The notes under the pieces are model-generated. The model had not been told where the DNA came from. It searched no databases and saw only the letters and a program-made list of their open reading frames with translations. A stretch of 64,000 bases of DNA, taken from positions 1 through 64,000 of the forward strand of contig NZ_JAGWCB010000006.1 of assembly GCF_020387415.1 (NCBI RefSeq). Reading direction: 5' to 3'. The DNA comes from Ideonella benzenivorans. GTDB taxonomy: Bacteria > Pseudomonadota > Gammaproteobacteria > Burkholderiales > Burkholderiaceae_C. Position numbers and translations under genes: made by a program. Shown piece after piece: positions 8,855-19,128 of this stretch; position 1 is the first letter of the stretch, and the number at the start of each line of letters is the position of its first letter.

Positions 8855-9715
8855 TCAGGCCGCCTTCAGCGCCGCGGCCACGTAGGCGGCGGGCGGCGTG
8901 GTGGGCCGGCCGATCAGCGTCGAGAGCTGATGGCCGTCGTCGAACAGCGCGCCCTGGGCCGCACCCAGGTCGAACTGCGGCAGGGCCACCGCCCACCCTT
9001 CGGGCAGGCCGGCGCTGCGCAGCACGGCGGTGTACTCGTCGGCCGGCAGGTTCTTGTAGGGCACCGGCTTGCCGGCCTGGCGGCTGATTTCGGCGGCCAG
9101 CTCGGCCAGGGTCGGCGCGGTGTCGCCGGCCAGTTCGTAGACCTGGCCGGCATGGGCGGCGGGGTCGGCCAGCACGGTGGCGGCGGCTTCGGCGTAGTCG
9201 GCACGGGGGGCCAGGGCCAGACGGCCTTCGCCCGCGCTGCCCAGCAGCGCGCCGTGGGCCACCGCGGCCGGGAAGCCGGCGCTGTAGTTCTCGGCGTACC
9301 AGCCGTTGCGCAGCACGGTGGCCGGGATGCCGCTGGCGCGGATCATCGCCTCGGTGGCCAGGTGCTCGGGCGCCAGTGACAGCGGCGAGCGTTCGGCATG
9401 CAGCAGGCTGGTGTAGACCAAGTGCTTCACACCGGCCAGCTTGGCCGCGTCGATGACGTGGCGGTGCTGGGCCTCGCGCTGGCCGATCTCGCTGCTGGAG
9501 ATCAGCAGCAGCGTGTCCACGCCGGCCAGGGCGGCCGCCAGGGTGGGGGCGTCCTGGGTGTAGTCGGCGGGGCGCACGGTCACGCCCAGGTCGGCCGCCT
9601 TGGCCGGGGTGCGGGCCAGAGCGATCACGGTGGCGCCGGGGGCACGGGTCTTCAGGCTCTGCAGCACCAGGCGGCCCAGTTGGCCGGTGGCGCCGGTGAT
9701 GGCGATGGTGGTCAT
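8855..9715 (-). CDS. qorB: NAD(P)H:quinone oxidoreductase QorB (NmrA/SDR-like)
   Basis: 286 residues from ATG 9715, the same length as E. coli QorB. The N-terminal Rossmann motif TGATGQLG is at residues 7-14. Several blocks match E. coli QorB closely from memory: LLLISSSEIGQREAQHRHVIDAAK, YTSLLHA, VLRNGWYAENY, ADYAEAA and VYELAGDTAPTLAELA. The enzyme reduces quinones with NADPH, limiting redox cycling. It is divergent from the HxlR regulator at 9781, the same arrangement as qorB/ytfH in enterobacteria, which supports both assignments. Confidence 0.9.
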   Translation of the reverse strand: MTTIAITGATGQLGRLVLQSLKTRAPGATVIALARTPAKAADLGVTVRPADYTQDAPTLAAALAGVDTLLLISSSEIGQREAQHRHVIDAAKLAGVKHLVYTSLLHAERSPLSLAPEHLATEAMIRASGIPATVLRNGWYAENYSAGFPAAVAHGALLGSAGEGRLALAPRADYAEAAATVLADPAAHAGQVYELAGDTAPTLAELAAEISRQAGKPVPYKNLPADEYTAVLRSAGLPEGWAVALPQFDLGAAQGALFDDGHQLSTLIGRPTTPPAAYVAAALKAA

Positions 9716-9760
9716 GGTCAGACTCCTCAGAAGGTGTGAAAGCACTGTACGATGGACACT

Positions 9761-9775
9761 TACTTTTCGGAAGTA
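9761..9775. promoter_or_regulatory. Candidate QorR operator between qorB and qorR
   Basis: TACTT and AAGTA form perfect 5-bp arms around TTCGG, in the 65-nt region between two divergent genes and ending 5 nt before the qorR start codon. Divergent HxlR regulators usually repress both promoters from such a site. The assignment is positional inference. Confidence 0.45.
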
Positions 9776-9780
9776 CGCAC

Positions 9781-10191
9781 ATGAAGGGAAGTACCCGGCT
9801 CCCGCTGTCCGAAGCCGTGCGCCGCGGCAACCTGCTGGCGGTGGACTGCCCCTCGCGCGAGGTGCTCAAGCACGTCACCAGCCGCTGGGGCGTGCTGGTG
9901 CTGCTGGTGCTGGAAACGCGCACCCACCGCTTTGCCGAGCTGCGCCGCGCCGTGGGCGGGGTGAGCGAGCGCATGCTGGCGCAGACGCTGCAATGGCTGG
10001 AGGGCGATGGGCTGGTGCGGCGCCAGGCCTTCGATGTGGTGCCGCCGCATGTGGAATACAGCCTGACGCCGCTGGGCCAGGAGGCGGCCGAGCGGGTGCG
10101 CCATCTGGCCGACTGGATCGAGACCCGGCTGGGGGAGGTGCTGCAACAGCGGCAGCGCCACACCGACGCGGCGGTCGCGCCCAAGGCCTGA
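9781..10191 (+). CDS. qorR: HxlR-family redox-responsive regulator (QorR/YtfH-like)
   Basis: 136 residues from ATG 9781. The core CPSREVLKHVTSRWGVL and GGVSERMLAQTLQWLE match the winged helix of E. coli YtfH and Corynebacterium QorR. The single cysteine near residue 23 (just before P-S-R) corresponds to the redox-sensing cysteine of that group, where oxidation or quinone modification releases DNA. The C-terminal VVPPHVEYSLTPLG is the family's wing and dimer helix. It probably represses qorB and itself through the repeat at 9761-9775. Confidence 0.88.
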   Translation: MKGSTRLPLSEAVRRGNLLAVDCPSREVLKHVTSRWGVLVLLVLETRTHRFAELRRAVGGVSERMLAQTLQWLEGDGLVRRQAFDVVPPHVEYSLTPLGQEAAERVRHLADWIETRLGEVLQQRQRHTDAAVAPKA

Positions 10192-10262
10192 CGCAGGGGA
10201 GAGACCCTGCCTGTATCCGGGGGTAAGCTCGGGCCATTGCAGTCCTCCGGAGCCGCACGCGC

Positions 10263-11591
10263 ATGCCCGCTGCCGACCCGCTCGTCACCCTGCCTGCCCC
10301 CCTGCGGGCCGGCCAGCCTTTCTTCTGGCCCAACCCGCACCGCCTGCCGGCCGCCCAGGCCCTGGCGGCCTGCCCTTACGGCCGTGCCGATGTCGAGGCC
10401 GCCGTGGCCCGCTGGCAGCGCTTCGGGCCTCTGCTGGCGCGCTGCTTTCCCGGCAGCGTGGGGCCGGGCGGGCGCATCGACTCCCCGCTGCTGCGCCAGG
10501 GCGACGACCACGGCCGGGCGCTGTGGGTCAAGGCCGACCACGCCCTGCCCATCACCGCCTGCATCAAGGCCCGCGGTGGCGTCTACGAGGTGCTCTGTCA
10601 TGCCGAGCAGCTGGCGCTGGCGGCCGGCCTGCTGACCGAGGGCGGTGACACCGCGGTGCTGGCCGACGCGCCGGCCCGCGCCCTGTTCGCGCAGCACCGG
10701 GTGCTGGTGGGCAGCACCGGCAACCTGGGCTACAGCGTGGGCGTGATGGCCCGGGCGCTGGGCCTGGGGGTGGACGTGCACATGTCGCGCGACGCCAAGG
10801 CCTGGAAGAAGGACCGGCTGCGCGCGGTGGGGGCCACCGTGGTGGAACACGCCGGCGACTATGCCCAGGCGGTGGCTGCGGCGCGCGCCATCGCCCGCGA
10901 CGACCCGCAGGCCTATTTCATCGACGACGAGGCCTCGCTGCTGCTGTTCTTCGGCTATGCCGCGGCGGCCTGGGATCTGGCGCCGCAGCTGACGGCCCAG
11001 GGCCTCGTGCCCACGCCGGAGCGCCCGCTGCGGGTCTACCTGCCCTGTGGCGTCGGTGGTGCGCCGGGCGGCGTGGCCTTCGGGCTCAAGTGCCTGTTCG
11101 GCGACGCGGTGCAGTGCGTGTTCGTCGAGCCGGTGGCCTCGCCCTGCTTCCTGCTGCGCCTGGCCAGCGGGGATGACACGCTGAGCGTCTACGACATCGG
11201 CCTGAACAACCAGACCGTGGCCGATGGCCTGGCGGTGCCGCGCGCCTCGGCGAGGGTGGCCGGCCTGGTGGCCCCGCTGGTGGACGCGGTGGTCACGGTG
11301 GCCGACGGCGACCTGCTGCGCATGCTGCGCTACCAATGGAACGAGCACGGCCTGAAGCTGGAGCCCTCGGCGGCGGCCGGCTTCGTGGCGCACGAGATGA
11401 TGGCCGGCCCCTGCGCGGCCACGGTGGCCGCCTGGCGGCCCGAGCCGGTGATGCCGCTGGTCTGGACCACCGGCGGCAAGGGCCTGCCGCGCGACGTGTT
11501 CCTGGCCCTGCTGGCGGGCGGCCCGAGCCTGGGGCGGCTGCCGGTGGAGCGCCGAAAACCGGGGGAGGCCGGCGCCATGAAGTCCGGCTGA
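10263..11591 (+). CDS. dsdA: D-serine ammonia-lyase
   Basis: 442 residues, the length of E. coli DsdA. The PLP lysine is in [15 protein letters not shown] (about residue 105; family motif S/T-x-S-(F/I)-K-x-R-G-G), the phosphate-binding glycine loop is [11 protein letters not shown], and [16 protein letters not shown] is the second family block. It converts D-serine to pyruvate and ammonia with pyridoxal phosphate in the cytoplasm, detoxifying D-serine. No DsdC regulator or DsdX permease is adjacent. A GC-rich hairpin lies just after the stop. Confidence 0.95.
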   Translation: MPAADPLVTLPAPLRAGQPFFWPNPHRLPAAQALAACPYGRADVEAAVARWQRFGPLLARCFPGSVGPGGRIDSPLLRQGDDHGRALWVKADHALPITACIKARGGVYEVLCHAEQLALAAGLLTEGGDTAVLADAPARALFAQHRVLVGSTGNLGYSVGVMARALGLGVDVHMSRDAKAWKKDRLRAVGATVVEHAGDYAQAVAAARAIARDDPQAYFIDDEASLLLFFGYAAAAWDLAPQLTAQGLVPTPERPLRVYLPCGVGGAPGGVAFGLKCLFGDAVQCVFVEPVASPCFLLRLASGDDTLSVYDIGLNNQTVADGLAVPRASARVAGLVAPLVDAVVTVADGDLLRMLRYQWNEHGLKLEPSAAAGFVAHEMMAGPCAATVAAWRPEPVMPLVWTTGGKGLPRDVFLALLAGGPSLGRLPVERRKPGEAGAMKSG

Positions 11592-11594
11592 GCA

Positions 11595-11611
11595 CCGGCC
11601 GGGGAGGCCGG
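11595..11611 (+). terminator. Weak hairpin after dsdA
   Basis: CCGGCC and GGCCGG pair around GGGGA, 4 nt after the dsdA stop, followed only by a short GTTTC. It could act as a weak terminator or attenuator between dsdA and the FIST gene at 11630. Confidence 0.35.
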
Positions 11612-11629
11612 GTTTCACACAACAACACC

Positions 11630-12859
11630 ATGAAAACCCACGTCGTTTCCGCCGCCGAGCCGGCCACGGCCGTGGCCCGGTTGGCGCAGCAGCGTGCCGC
11701 CGCAGACGCCCCGCAGTTGATCTTCGCCTTCTATGGCGAGGGGGTGGACGACGCGCTGCTGCACCGCCTGCTGGCCGAGCGCTGGCCGCAGGTCCCGGTG
11801 GTGGGCGGCACCTCGGCCGGTGGGGTGATGACCCAGGATGGCCTGAGCGGCCCCCGGGGGATCGGCCTGATGGCGGTGGACGACCCCGAAGGCAACTTCG
11901 GCGTGGCGGCCGGGCCGCTGGGCCCCGACCCCGAGGCCCGTGCCACGGCCCTGTTGCTGCAGGCCGTGGCCCGCGCCGGCTGCGAGGGCGAGCTGCCCGC
12001 GATGGTCTGGGTCTACCAGGCGCCCGGCAGCGAGGAGGCGGTGCTGACCGGCCTGCGCCGGGTGGTGGGTGACCGCTGCCCGATCATGGGCGGCAGCGCG
12101 GCCGATGACGCGGTGGCCGGCCACTGGCGCCAGCTGGGGCCGGAAGGCCCGCTGCCCAACGGCCTGTCGGTGGCGGTGCTCTACCCGGCTGGCGCAGTGC
12201 GGGTGGTGTTCCAGGGCGGCTACGAGCCCAGTGGCCCGACGGGGGTGGTGACCGGCGTGGGCGGCACGGCTGGACGCCGCGCCGGCCAGCCGGGGGGGCC
12301 ACCCATGCAGGGCCGCGAGTTGCTCACCATCGACGGCCGCCCGGCTGCCGCCGTCTACAACGGCTGGCTGGACGGCGCCCTTGACGCCCAGCTCGGCGGC
12401 GGCGCCGTTCTGGCCGAGACCGCGCTGCAGCCCCTGGCGGTGAAGGTGGGGCAGACGCATGGCCTGTCGCACTACCTGCTGGTGCACCCCTCGGCGGTCA
12501 CGCCGGCGGGCAGCCTGCGCACCTTCTGCGACCTGCGGGTGGGCGACCGGCTGCACGCGATGCGCGGCGACCGCGCGCGCCTGATCGCCCGCGCCGGCCG
12601 TGTCGCGGCGCAGGCGCGCGCCTCGCTGCCGGCGGGCCAGCATGCGGCCGGCGCGCTGATCGTCTACTGCGGCGGCTGCCGCCTGGCGGTGGGCGATGAG
12701 CTGGACGCGGTGATGCAGTCGGTGCGTCAGCGCCTGGGGCCGGTGCCCTTTCTGGGCTGCTTCACCTTTGGCGAGCAGGGCTGGCTGCTCAACCGCAATG
12801 TGCACGGCAACCTGATGATCGCCGCCGTGGTGCTGGGCGCGCCGGAGGTGCCCCGATGA
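11630..12859 (+). CDS. FIST-domain sensor protein
   Basis: 409 residues. The N-terminal FIST domain shows FAFYGEGVD, the WPQVPVVGGTSAGGVM block and PIMGGSAADD. The C-terminal FIST_C half shows GRELLTIDGRPAAAVYNGWL and the terminal VPFLGCFTFGEQG. FIST proteins are cytoplasmic small-ligand sensors (proposed for amino acids or their derivatives) usually encoded with signal-transduction partners. Here the stop overlaps by 4 nt the start of a GGDEF/EAL protein, so I infer that ligand sensing is passed to cyclic-di-GMP turnover. Its position after dsdA raises the possibility of an amino-acid-linked input. Confidence 0.88.
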   Translation: MKTHVVSAAEPATAVARLAQQRAAADAPQLIFAFYGEGVDDALLHRLLAERWPQVPVVGGTSAGGVMTQDGLSGPRGIGLMAVDDPEGNFGVAAGPLGPDPEARATALLLQAVARAGCEGELPAMVWVYQAPGSEEAVLTGLRRVVGDRCPIMGGSAADDAVAGHWRQLGPEGPLPNGLSVAVLYPAGAVRVVFQGGYEPSGPTGVVTGVGGTAGRRAGQPGGPPMQGRELLTIDGRPAAAVYNGWLDGALDAQLGGGAVLAETALQPLAVKVGQTHGLSHYLLVHPSAVTPAGSLRTFCDLRVGDRLHAMRGDRARLIARAGRVAAQARASLPAGQHAAGALIVYCGGCRLAVGDELDAVMQSVRQRLGPVPFLGCFTFGEQGWLLNRNVHGNLMIAAVVLGAPEVPR

Positions 12860-15180
12860 CCGACCACGAGCCCGACCTGCAGAGCACCGAGGCCCTGCGC
12901 GACATGCTGCAGAGCCTGCAGCGCCACCACGAGGGGCTCAAGGCCGCCAGCGTGCAGACGCAGAAGCTGCTCGATGCGCTCGAATCCCTGCTGACCCTGG
13001 ACGCCGAGGCCGACCCCTTCCCGCGGGTGTTCGCCTCGCTGCGGCGGGTGTTCACCTTCTCGCAGGCGCTGATGCTGAGCCAGGGCCGCGAGGCCGAGGC
13101 CGACACCCTGTCCTGCACCGTGGCCGAGCCCGAGACCGAGGTGGGCTGCCAGTGGCCGTTGACGCCCCTGCTGCGCAAGGTGCTGGCCGGCCGGGCGGTG
13201 GCCACCGTGCCCACCGCGGCGGATCTGGCGGCCGGCCAGGCCACGCCGTCCTGGCTGTACCTGCCGGTGCGGGTGCGCGAGCACCGCGGCATCCTGGCCC
13301 TGCGCCGTGGCCCCGGCGAGCTCGGCTTCAGCCGCGACCAGGTGGAGCTGGGCCGGCGCTTTGCGCTGCTGGTGTCGCATGCGCTGGCCACCCGTTTCGC
13401 CCACCAGTCGGCGGTGCGCAGCCGCGAGCTGCACGAGCTGGCCGAGCGCCTGCGCCACAGCGAGCAGCAGGCCCAGCGCAACGCCGAACTGCTGCACCAC
13501 ATCGTCGGCAACCTGCCGGTCGGGCTGGTGGTGCAGAACGGCCGGCAGCAGCTGCTGCTGAGCAACGCCGTGGCCGACCAGATGCTGCCGCTGCGGCCGG
13601 GCGAGCCGCTGGACGAGGCCGCGCGCCGCCTGCTGGAGCCTGGCCCCGGCCCGACCGGGCGCCGCCGCCGGGCCGACGTGCTGGAGCGCGAGGTGCAGCT
13701 CGATGGTGGCCGCACCCTGCTGATCACCAGCAAGCCGGTGCAGGTCTTTGACGAGGCGATGCGGCTCACGCTGCTCAACGACATCTCCGAGCGCAAGCAC
13801 TACGAGCGGGAGCTGGCGCAGCGGGCCTATTACGACGAGCTGACCGGCCTGCCCAACCGGGTGCGGATGCAGGCCATCGTGGCCCGCGCGCTGGAGGGCC
13901 GTCCCGATGACGCGCCGGTGGCGCTGGCCTTCATCGACCTGGACAACTTCAAGCAGGTCAACGACTTCTACAGCCATGCGGTGGGCGACGCGCTGCTGCG
14001 CGCGGCGGCCCAGCGGGTGTGCGGCCAGATCCGCCCCAGCGACACGCTGGCCCGCATCAGCGGCGACGAGTTCCTGCTGCTGATCGACCCGCTGCCCGGC
14101 CTGGAGGCGCTGCCGGCGCAGATCGAGCAGGTGGTGGACAGCCTCAAGCAACCTTTCCACATCGAGGGGCTGGAGGTGCTGACCTCGGCCTCGGTCGGGG
14201 TCTGCATCTACCCGCTGCACGGCCGCAGCTACGAGGCGCTGCGCCGCTCGGCCGACAACGCGATGTACCGCGCCAAGCTGGACCGCAAGGGCAGTGCGCA
14301 GTACTTCACCGCCGCGATGGGCGAGGCCCTGACCGCGCGCATGGCGATGGAGCAGCGCCTGCGCGCCGCGCTGCGCGACCGCCGCTTCATCGCCCTGTAC
14401 CAGCCCAAGGTGGAGCTGGACGGCGGCCGCCTGGTCGGCTTCGAGGCCCTGGTGCGCGGGGTGCAGCCCGATGGCACGCTGACCCTGCCGGCGGAGTTCA
14501 TCGACCTGGCGGTCGAGCTGGGGTTGCTGGACCAGATCACCGCCCTCGTGCGTGACGACGTGCTGCAGGCGCTGCCGCAGCTGCGGGCCCGCTTTGGCGA
14601 GGCGGTGACGGTGAGCCTCAACATCGCGGCCCGGCAGGCCAGCGACGTGGCCTTCATGGATGGGCTGACGCGCGACATCACGCCCGACCAGGCCCGCGGC
14701 CTGATGCTGGAGCTGACCGAGGACGCGCTGGTGGCGGCCGAGCGCTTCCAGCGCCGGGTGCTGCCGCTGCTGCGCGCGCGGGGCCTGCGGGTGTCGATCG
14801 ACGACTTCGGCACCGGCTATTCCTCGCTGGCCATGCTCAGCGACGAGATCGCCGACGAGGTCAAGATCGACCGCGCCTTCATCTGCCAGGTGCACCAGCG
14901 GCCGCGCAGCCAGAGCATCCTGCGCGCGATCGAGTCGCTGTGCGGCGCGCTGGGCATCGCCGTGGTGGCCGAGGGGGTGGAGACGGCCGAGGAACTGGCC
15001 TATCTGCGCCGCCACACCCACATCCGCGGCGCGCAGGGCTACTGGTTTGCCCGGCCCATGCGGCTGGCGGACCTGCTGGCCCAGGTCCACGACCCTGTCA
15101 TGCCGCTGACACGCCCGCTGTCGACACTTTCATTTGAAAGTGAACGACGAGCGAATGAACCTCAGCCCCCGTCAACGTGA
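12856..15180 (+). CDS. Cyclic-di-GMP signalling protein, GAF/PAS-GGDEF-EAL
   Basis: 774 residues. The order appears to be a GAF-like domain (about 40-185), a coiled segment (190-215), a PAS-like domain (215-310), GGDEF (325-485) and EAL (500-750). The GGDEF signature reads S-G-D-E-F near residue 400, an accepted variant, so cyclase activity is uncertain. The EAL domain keeps F-E-A-L-V-R (about residue 527), IDDFGTGYSSL and A-E-G-V-E-T, so c-di-GMP hydrolysis is likely. There is no transmembrane segment. It is translationally coupled to the FIST gene (ATGA), and its 3' end overlaps the deoR-type gene and contains an inverted repeat at 15125-15142. Confidence 0.9.
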   Translation: MTDHEPDLQSTEALRDMLQSLQRHHEGLKAASVQTQKLLDALESLLTLDAEADPFPRVFASLRRVFTFSQALMLSQGREAEADTLSCTVAEPETEVGCQWPLTPLLRKVLAGRAVATVPTAADLAAGQATPSWLYLPVRVREHRGILALRRGPGELGFSRDQVELGRRFALLVSHALATRFAHQSAVRSRELHELAERLRHSEQQAQRNAELLHHIVGNLPVGLVVQNGRQQLLLSNAVADQMLPLRPGEPLDEAARRLLEPGPGPTGRRRRADVLEREVQLDGGRTLLITSKPVQVFDEAMRLTLLNDISERKHYERELAQRAYYDELTGLPNRVRMQAIVARALEGRPDDAPVALAFIDLDNFKQVNDFYSHAVGDALLRAAAQRVCGQIRPSDTLARISGDEFLLLIDPLPGLEALPAQIEQVVDSLKQPFHIEGLEVLTSASVGVCIYPLHGRSYEALRRSADNAMYRAKLDRKGSAQYFTAAMGEALTARMAMEQRLRAALRDRRFIALYQPKVELDGGRLVGFEALVRGVQPDGTLTLPAEFIDLAVELGLLDQITALVRDDVLQALPQLRARFGEAVTVSLNIAARQASDVAFMDGLTRDITPDQARGLMLELTEDALVAAERFQRRVLPLLRARGLRVSIDDFGTGYSSLAMLSDEIADEVKIDRAFICQVHQRPRSQSILRAIESLCGALGIAVVAEGVETAEELAYLRRHTHIRGAQGYWFARPMRLADLLAQVHDPVMPLTRPLSTLSFESERRANEPQPPST
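15125..15142. promoter_or_regulatory. 18-bp palindrome, candidate DeoR-type operator
   Basis: CACTTTCATTTGAAAGTG has perfect 8-bp arms around TT. It ends 12 nt before the ATG of the deoR-type gene at 15155 and lies inside the last codons of the GGDEF/EAL gene. The AT-rich TTTC...GAAA arms resemble operators of DeoR/GlpR-type repressors, so autoregulation of the transporter operon is the simplest reading. Confidence 0.6.
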
Positions 15181-15927
15181 CATCCTGAGCTGGCTGCACG
15201 CGTCCCACCAACTGGGCACCGAGCAGCTGGCCGAGCGCTTCCAGGTCAGCCCGCAGACCATCCGGCGCGACATCCATGGGCTGTGCGAGCAGGGCCTGGC
15301 CCGGCGTCAGCACGGCGGGCTGGCGCTGCTGGCGGCCCAGCACAACCGCAGCTTTGCCCAGCGCAGCAGCGCGCACAGCGAGCGCAAGCGCCGCATCGCC
15401 CAGGCCGCGGTGGGGCTGCTGCAGGACGAGGCCACCGTCTTCCTGGGCTACGGCACCACGGTGGCCGCATTCGCCCGCGCGCTGCCACCGGACAAACCGC
15501 TGCGCGTGGTGACCAACAACCTGGACGCCGCGCTGGCGCTGGCCGACAAGCCGGCGGTGGAGACCTGGCTGGCCGGGGGCCGGCTGCGCCCGGCCGACCG
15601 CGACCTGATGGGCTTTGCCACGCTGGAGTTCCTGCAGCGCTTCGAGGCCCACCTGGCGGTGCTGGGGGCCGGCGGCATCACCGCCGACGGCGTGCTGTGT
15701 GAGTTCCAGCCCGAGGAGGCCGAGCTCAGCCGCGTGCTGCTGGCGCACAGCCAGAGCCAGCTGCTGCTGGTCGACGGCAGCAAGTACCGGCGTGCCGCGC
15801 CCTGCCGCGTGGCCACGCTGGCCGAGCTGGACCATGTGTTCACCGACGAGGAGGCCCCCGAGGCGCTGCAGACGCTGTGCGCCCGCGCCGGGGTGGCCTT
15901 TCACCGCTGTGGCGAGGCCCAGCAACC

Positions 15928-15931
<4 letters not shown>
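15155..15931 (+). CDS. DeoR-family repressor (GlpR-like)
   Basis: 258 residues from ATG 15155 (MNLSPRQRDILSWL). A TTG at 15134 would add seven residues but sits inside the palindrome. The N-terminal helix-turn-helix is standard: TEQLAERFQVSPQTIRRDIHGLCEQG followed by R-x-H-G-G. The C-terminal effector domain has FLGYGTTVAAFA, RVVTNNLD and the G-A-G-G-I-x-x-D-G block; such domains bind phosphorylated sugars or polyols. It is the first gene of a coupled operon (ATGA overlap with the ABC ATPase), so it most likely controls uptake of a phosphorylated polyol or similar compound. Confidence 0.9.
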
Positions 15932-16920
<989 letters not shown>

Positions 16921-16936
16921 ACCCAAGGAGTTTGCG

Positions 16937-18217
16937 ATGTCCTTCCAGACCCGATGCCTGGCCCTGGCGCTGGGCGCGATGACCACGCTGGGCGTGGCCG
17001 CCGCCGAGCCGACCCACGTCACCATGTACTACCCGATCTCGGTGGGCGGCCCGCTCACCCAGGTGGTGGACAAGCTGGTGGGCGAGTTCGAGAAGCGCAA
17101 CCCCGACGTCAAGGTCGAGGCCATCTACGCCGGCAACTACGACGACGCCCGCACCAAGGCCCTGGCCGCGCTGAAGGCTGGCACCCAGGTGCAGACCTCG
17201 GTGCTGTTCTCGATCGACCTGCATGAGCTCAAGGACCAGGGCGTGATCCGCCCCTTCGACGACTTCGCCAAGACGCCGGAAGACCGCGCCTGGCTCAAGA
17301 GCTTCTACCCGGCGCTGATGGAAAACGGCCGTGTTGAGGGCAAGACCTGGGGCATCCCGTTCCAGCGCTCGACCATCGTCATGTACTACAACAAGGACGC
17401 CTTCCGCGCCGCCGGGCTGGACCCGGAGAAGCCGCCGCGCACCTGGGCCGAGCTGCGCGCCGACGCCGCCAAGCTGGTGCAGAAGGACGGCGCCACGACG
17501 AACCGCTGGGGCGTGATGATCCCCTCCACCGGCTACGCCTACTGGATGTTCGGCGCGCTGACCAAGCAGAACAGCCAGCCGCTGATGAACCCGGCCGGCA
17601 CCAAGACCTTCTTCAACAGCCCCAAGTCGGTCGAGGCGCTGAACTACTGGGCCGCGCTGTCGGCCGACGGCCTGAGCCCGAAGGGCCTGATCGAATGGGG
17701 CACGCTGCGCCAGAACTTCGTCGAGGGCAAGACGGCCATCATGTGGCACTCCACCGGCAACCTGACCGCGGTGATGAAGGAGGCCAAGTTCGACGTCGGC
17801 GTGGCCCCGCTGCCCGCCCACACCGAGCCCGGCTCGCCCACCGGCGGCGGCAACTTCTACCTGTTCAAGAGCGGCACGGAGGCCGAGCAGCAGGCCGCCT
17901 ACCGGCTGGTCAAGTTCCTGACCGCGCCGGAGCGTTCGGCCGAATGGAGCGTGGCCACCGGCTATGTGGGCGTCAGCCCGGCCAGCTACGACACCGCCAC
18001 GCTGAAGACCTATGCCGCCAAGGTGCCGCAGGCGCTGGTGGCGCGTGACCAGCTCAAGGTGGCCACCGCCGAGCTGTCCACCCACCAGGCTGGCCGCGTG
18101 CGCAAGCTGCTGGACGACGCGATCCAGTCCGTCATCACCGGCCAGCAGGCGGCCAAGCCGGCGCTGGACGCCGCCCAGGCCCAGGCCGACCGCGTGCTGC
18201 GGCCCTACCAGCGCTGA
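16937..18217 (+). CDS. ABC transporter substrate-binding protein (UgpB-like)
   Basis: 426 residues from ATG 16937 with AAGGAG about 9 nt upstream. An N-terminal signal peptide with probable cleavage after GVAAA exports it to the periplasm. Internal blocks match E. coli UgpB from memory: FQRSTIVMYYNKDAFRAAG with LDPEKPPRTW, GNYDDARTKALAALKAG, the ATGYVGVSPASYD region, and a C-terminal QALDAAQAQADRVLRPYQ like the UgpB tail. This suggests a glycerol-3-phosphate, glycerophosphodiester or related organophosphate as ligand. The ligand is inference; binding-protein families diverge quickly. Confidence 0.85.
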   Translation: MSFQTRCLALALGAMTTLGVAAAEPTHVTMYYPISVGGPLTQVVDKLVGEFEKRNPDVKVEAIYAGNYDDARTKALAALKAGTQVQTSVLFSIDLHELKDQGVIRPFDDFAKTPEDRAWLKSFYPALMENGRVEGKTWGIPFQRSTIVMYYNKDAFRAAGLDPEKPPRTWAELRADAAKLVQKDGATTNRWGVMIPSTGYAYWMFGALTKQNSQPLMNPAGTKTFFNSPKSVEALNYWAALSADGLSPKGLIEWGTLRQNFVEGKTAIMWHSTGNLTAVMKEAKFDVGVAPLPAHTEPGSPTGGGNFYLFKSGTEAEQQAAYRLVKFLTAPERSAEWSVATGYVGVSPASYDTATLKTYAAKVPQALVARDQLKVATAELSTHQAGRVRKLLDDAIQSVITGQQAAKPALDAAQAQADRVLRPYQR

Positions 18218-18236
18218 GGCCACGGGGGCCCGGACG

Positions 18237-19127
18237 ATGCAGCCGACCTTCTCCGCGTTCTCCGCGCGGCGCCCGGCGGGCCTGGCCTGGGCCCTGCTGG
18301 CACCGGCGCTGCTGCTGCTGGCCGGCTTCACCTACGGCCCCACGCTGGCCAGTGTCTGGACCGCGCTGCACACCGAGGCGCCGGGCCTGGCCCCGGCCTT
18401 CACCGGGCTGGACCAGTTCCGCTACCTGATCGAGGACCCGGTGTTCCGCCGCGCGCTGGCCAACAACGCGCTCTACGCGGCGGTCACCGTGCCGCTGTCG
18501 GTGGGCCTGGCGCTGGCGATGGCGCTGTGGGTGCAGGGCCGCTTCGCCGGCCGCGGCCTGCTGCGCCTGGCCTTCTTCACGCCCACCGTGCTGCCCATGG
18601 TGGCGGCGGCTAACCTGTGGCTGATCTTCTACGCGCCCGACATCGGCCTGCTCAACCGGGCGCTGGCCTGGGCCGGGCTGCACGGGCCCAACTGGCTGGG
18701 GCAGGACAGCACGGTGCTGTGGGCGCTGATGGTGGTCACCGTCTGGAAGGAGGCCGGCTTCTTCATGGTCTTCTACCTGGCGGCGCTGCAGTCGCTGCCG
18801 CCCGAGCTGATGGACGCGGCCCGGCTGGAGGCGCCCTCCGCCTGGACCCGGCTGCGCCGCGTCACGCTGCCGCTGCTGGCGCCCACCACGCTGTTCGTCG
18901 GCGTCAACGCGCTGATCAACGCCTTCAAGCTGGTGGACCACCTGTTCGTGCTGACCCACGGCGGCCCCAACAACGCCAGCATGCTGCTGCTCTACGAGCT
19001 CTACGAGATCGCCTTCAAGTTCCAGGACCTGAACCAGGCCGCCGCGCTGACGCTGCTGCTGCTGGCCCTGCTGGGCGGGGTCTCGGCCGTGCAGTTCCTG
19101 CTCTCGCGTCGCATCCATTACCGCTGA
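18237..19127 (+). CDS. ABC transporter permease (UgpA-like)
   Basis: 296 residues from ATG 18237. Six transmembrane segments are visible, the first at about residues 15-35. The EAA loop coupling to the ATPase is seen as PPELMDAARLEAPSAWTRLRRVTLPLL (about 197-223). The HGGPNNASMLLLYELYEIAF segment close to the C-terminus is typical of the first permease of CUT1 systems. It pairs with the second permease, which begins 1 nt after its stop. Confidence 0.9.
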   Translation: MQPTFSAFSARRPAGLAWALLAPALLLLAGFTYGPTLASVWTALHTEAPGLAPAFTGLDQFRYLIEDPVFRRALANNALYAAVTVPLSVGLALAMALWVQGRFAGRGLLRLAFFTPTVLPMVAAANLWLIFYAPDIGLLNRALAWAGLHGPNWLGQDSTVLWALMVVTVWKEAGFFMVFYLAALQSLPPELMDAARLEAPSAWTRLRRVTLPLLAPTTLFVGVNALINAFKLVDHLFVLTHGGPNNASMLLLYELYEIAFKFQDLNQAAALTLLLLALLGGVSAVQFLLSRRIHYR

Positions 19128-19128
19128 C

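Noticed and set aside
8766-11618. A 950-codon open frame on the minus strand
   Set aside because: It covers qorR and dsdA antisense and has a low-complexity Arg/Gly/His composition. The plus-strand genes have clear family motifs.
12727-15090. A 787-codon minus-strand frame
   Set aside because: Antisense to the GGDEF/EAL gene; composition rich in Gln, His and Arg and no recognisable motif.
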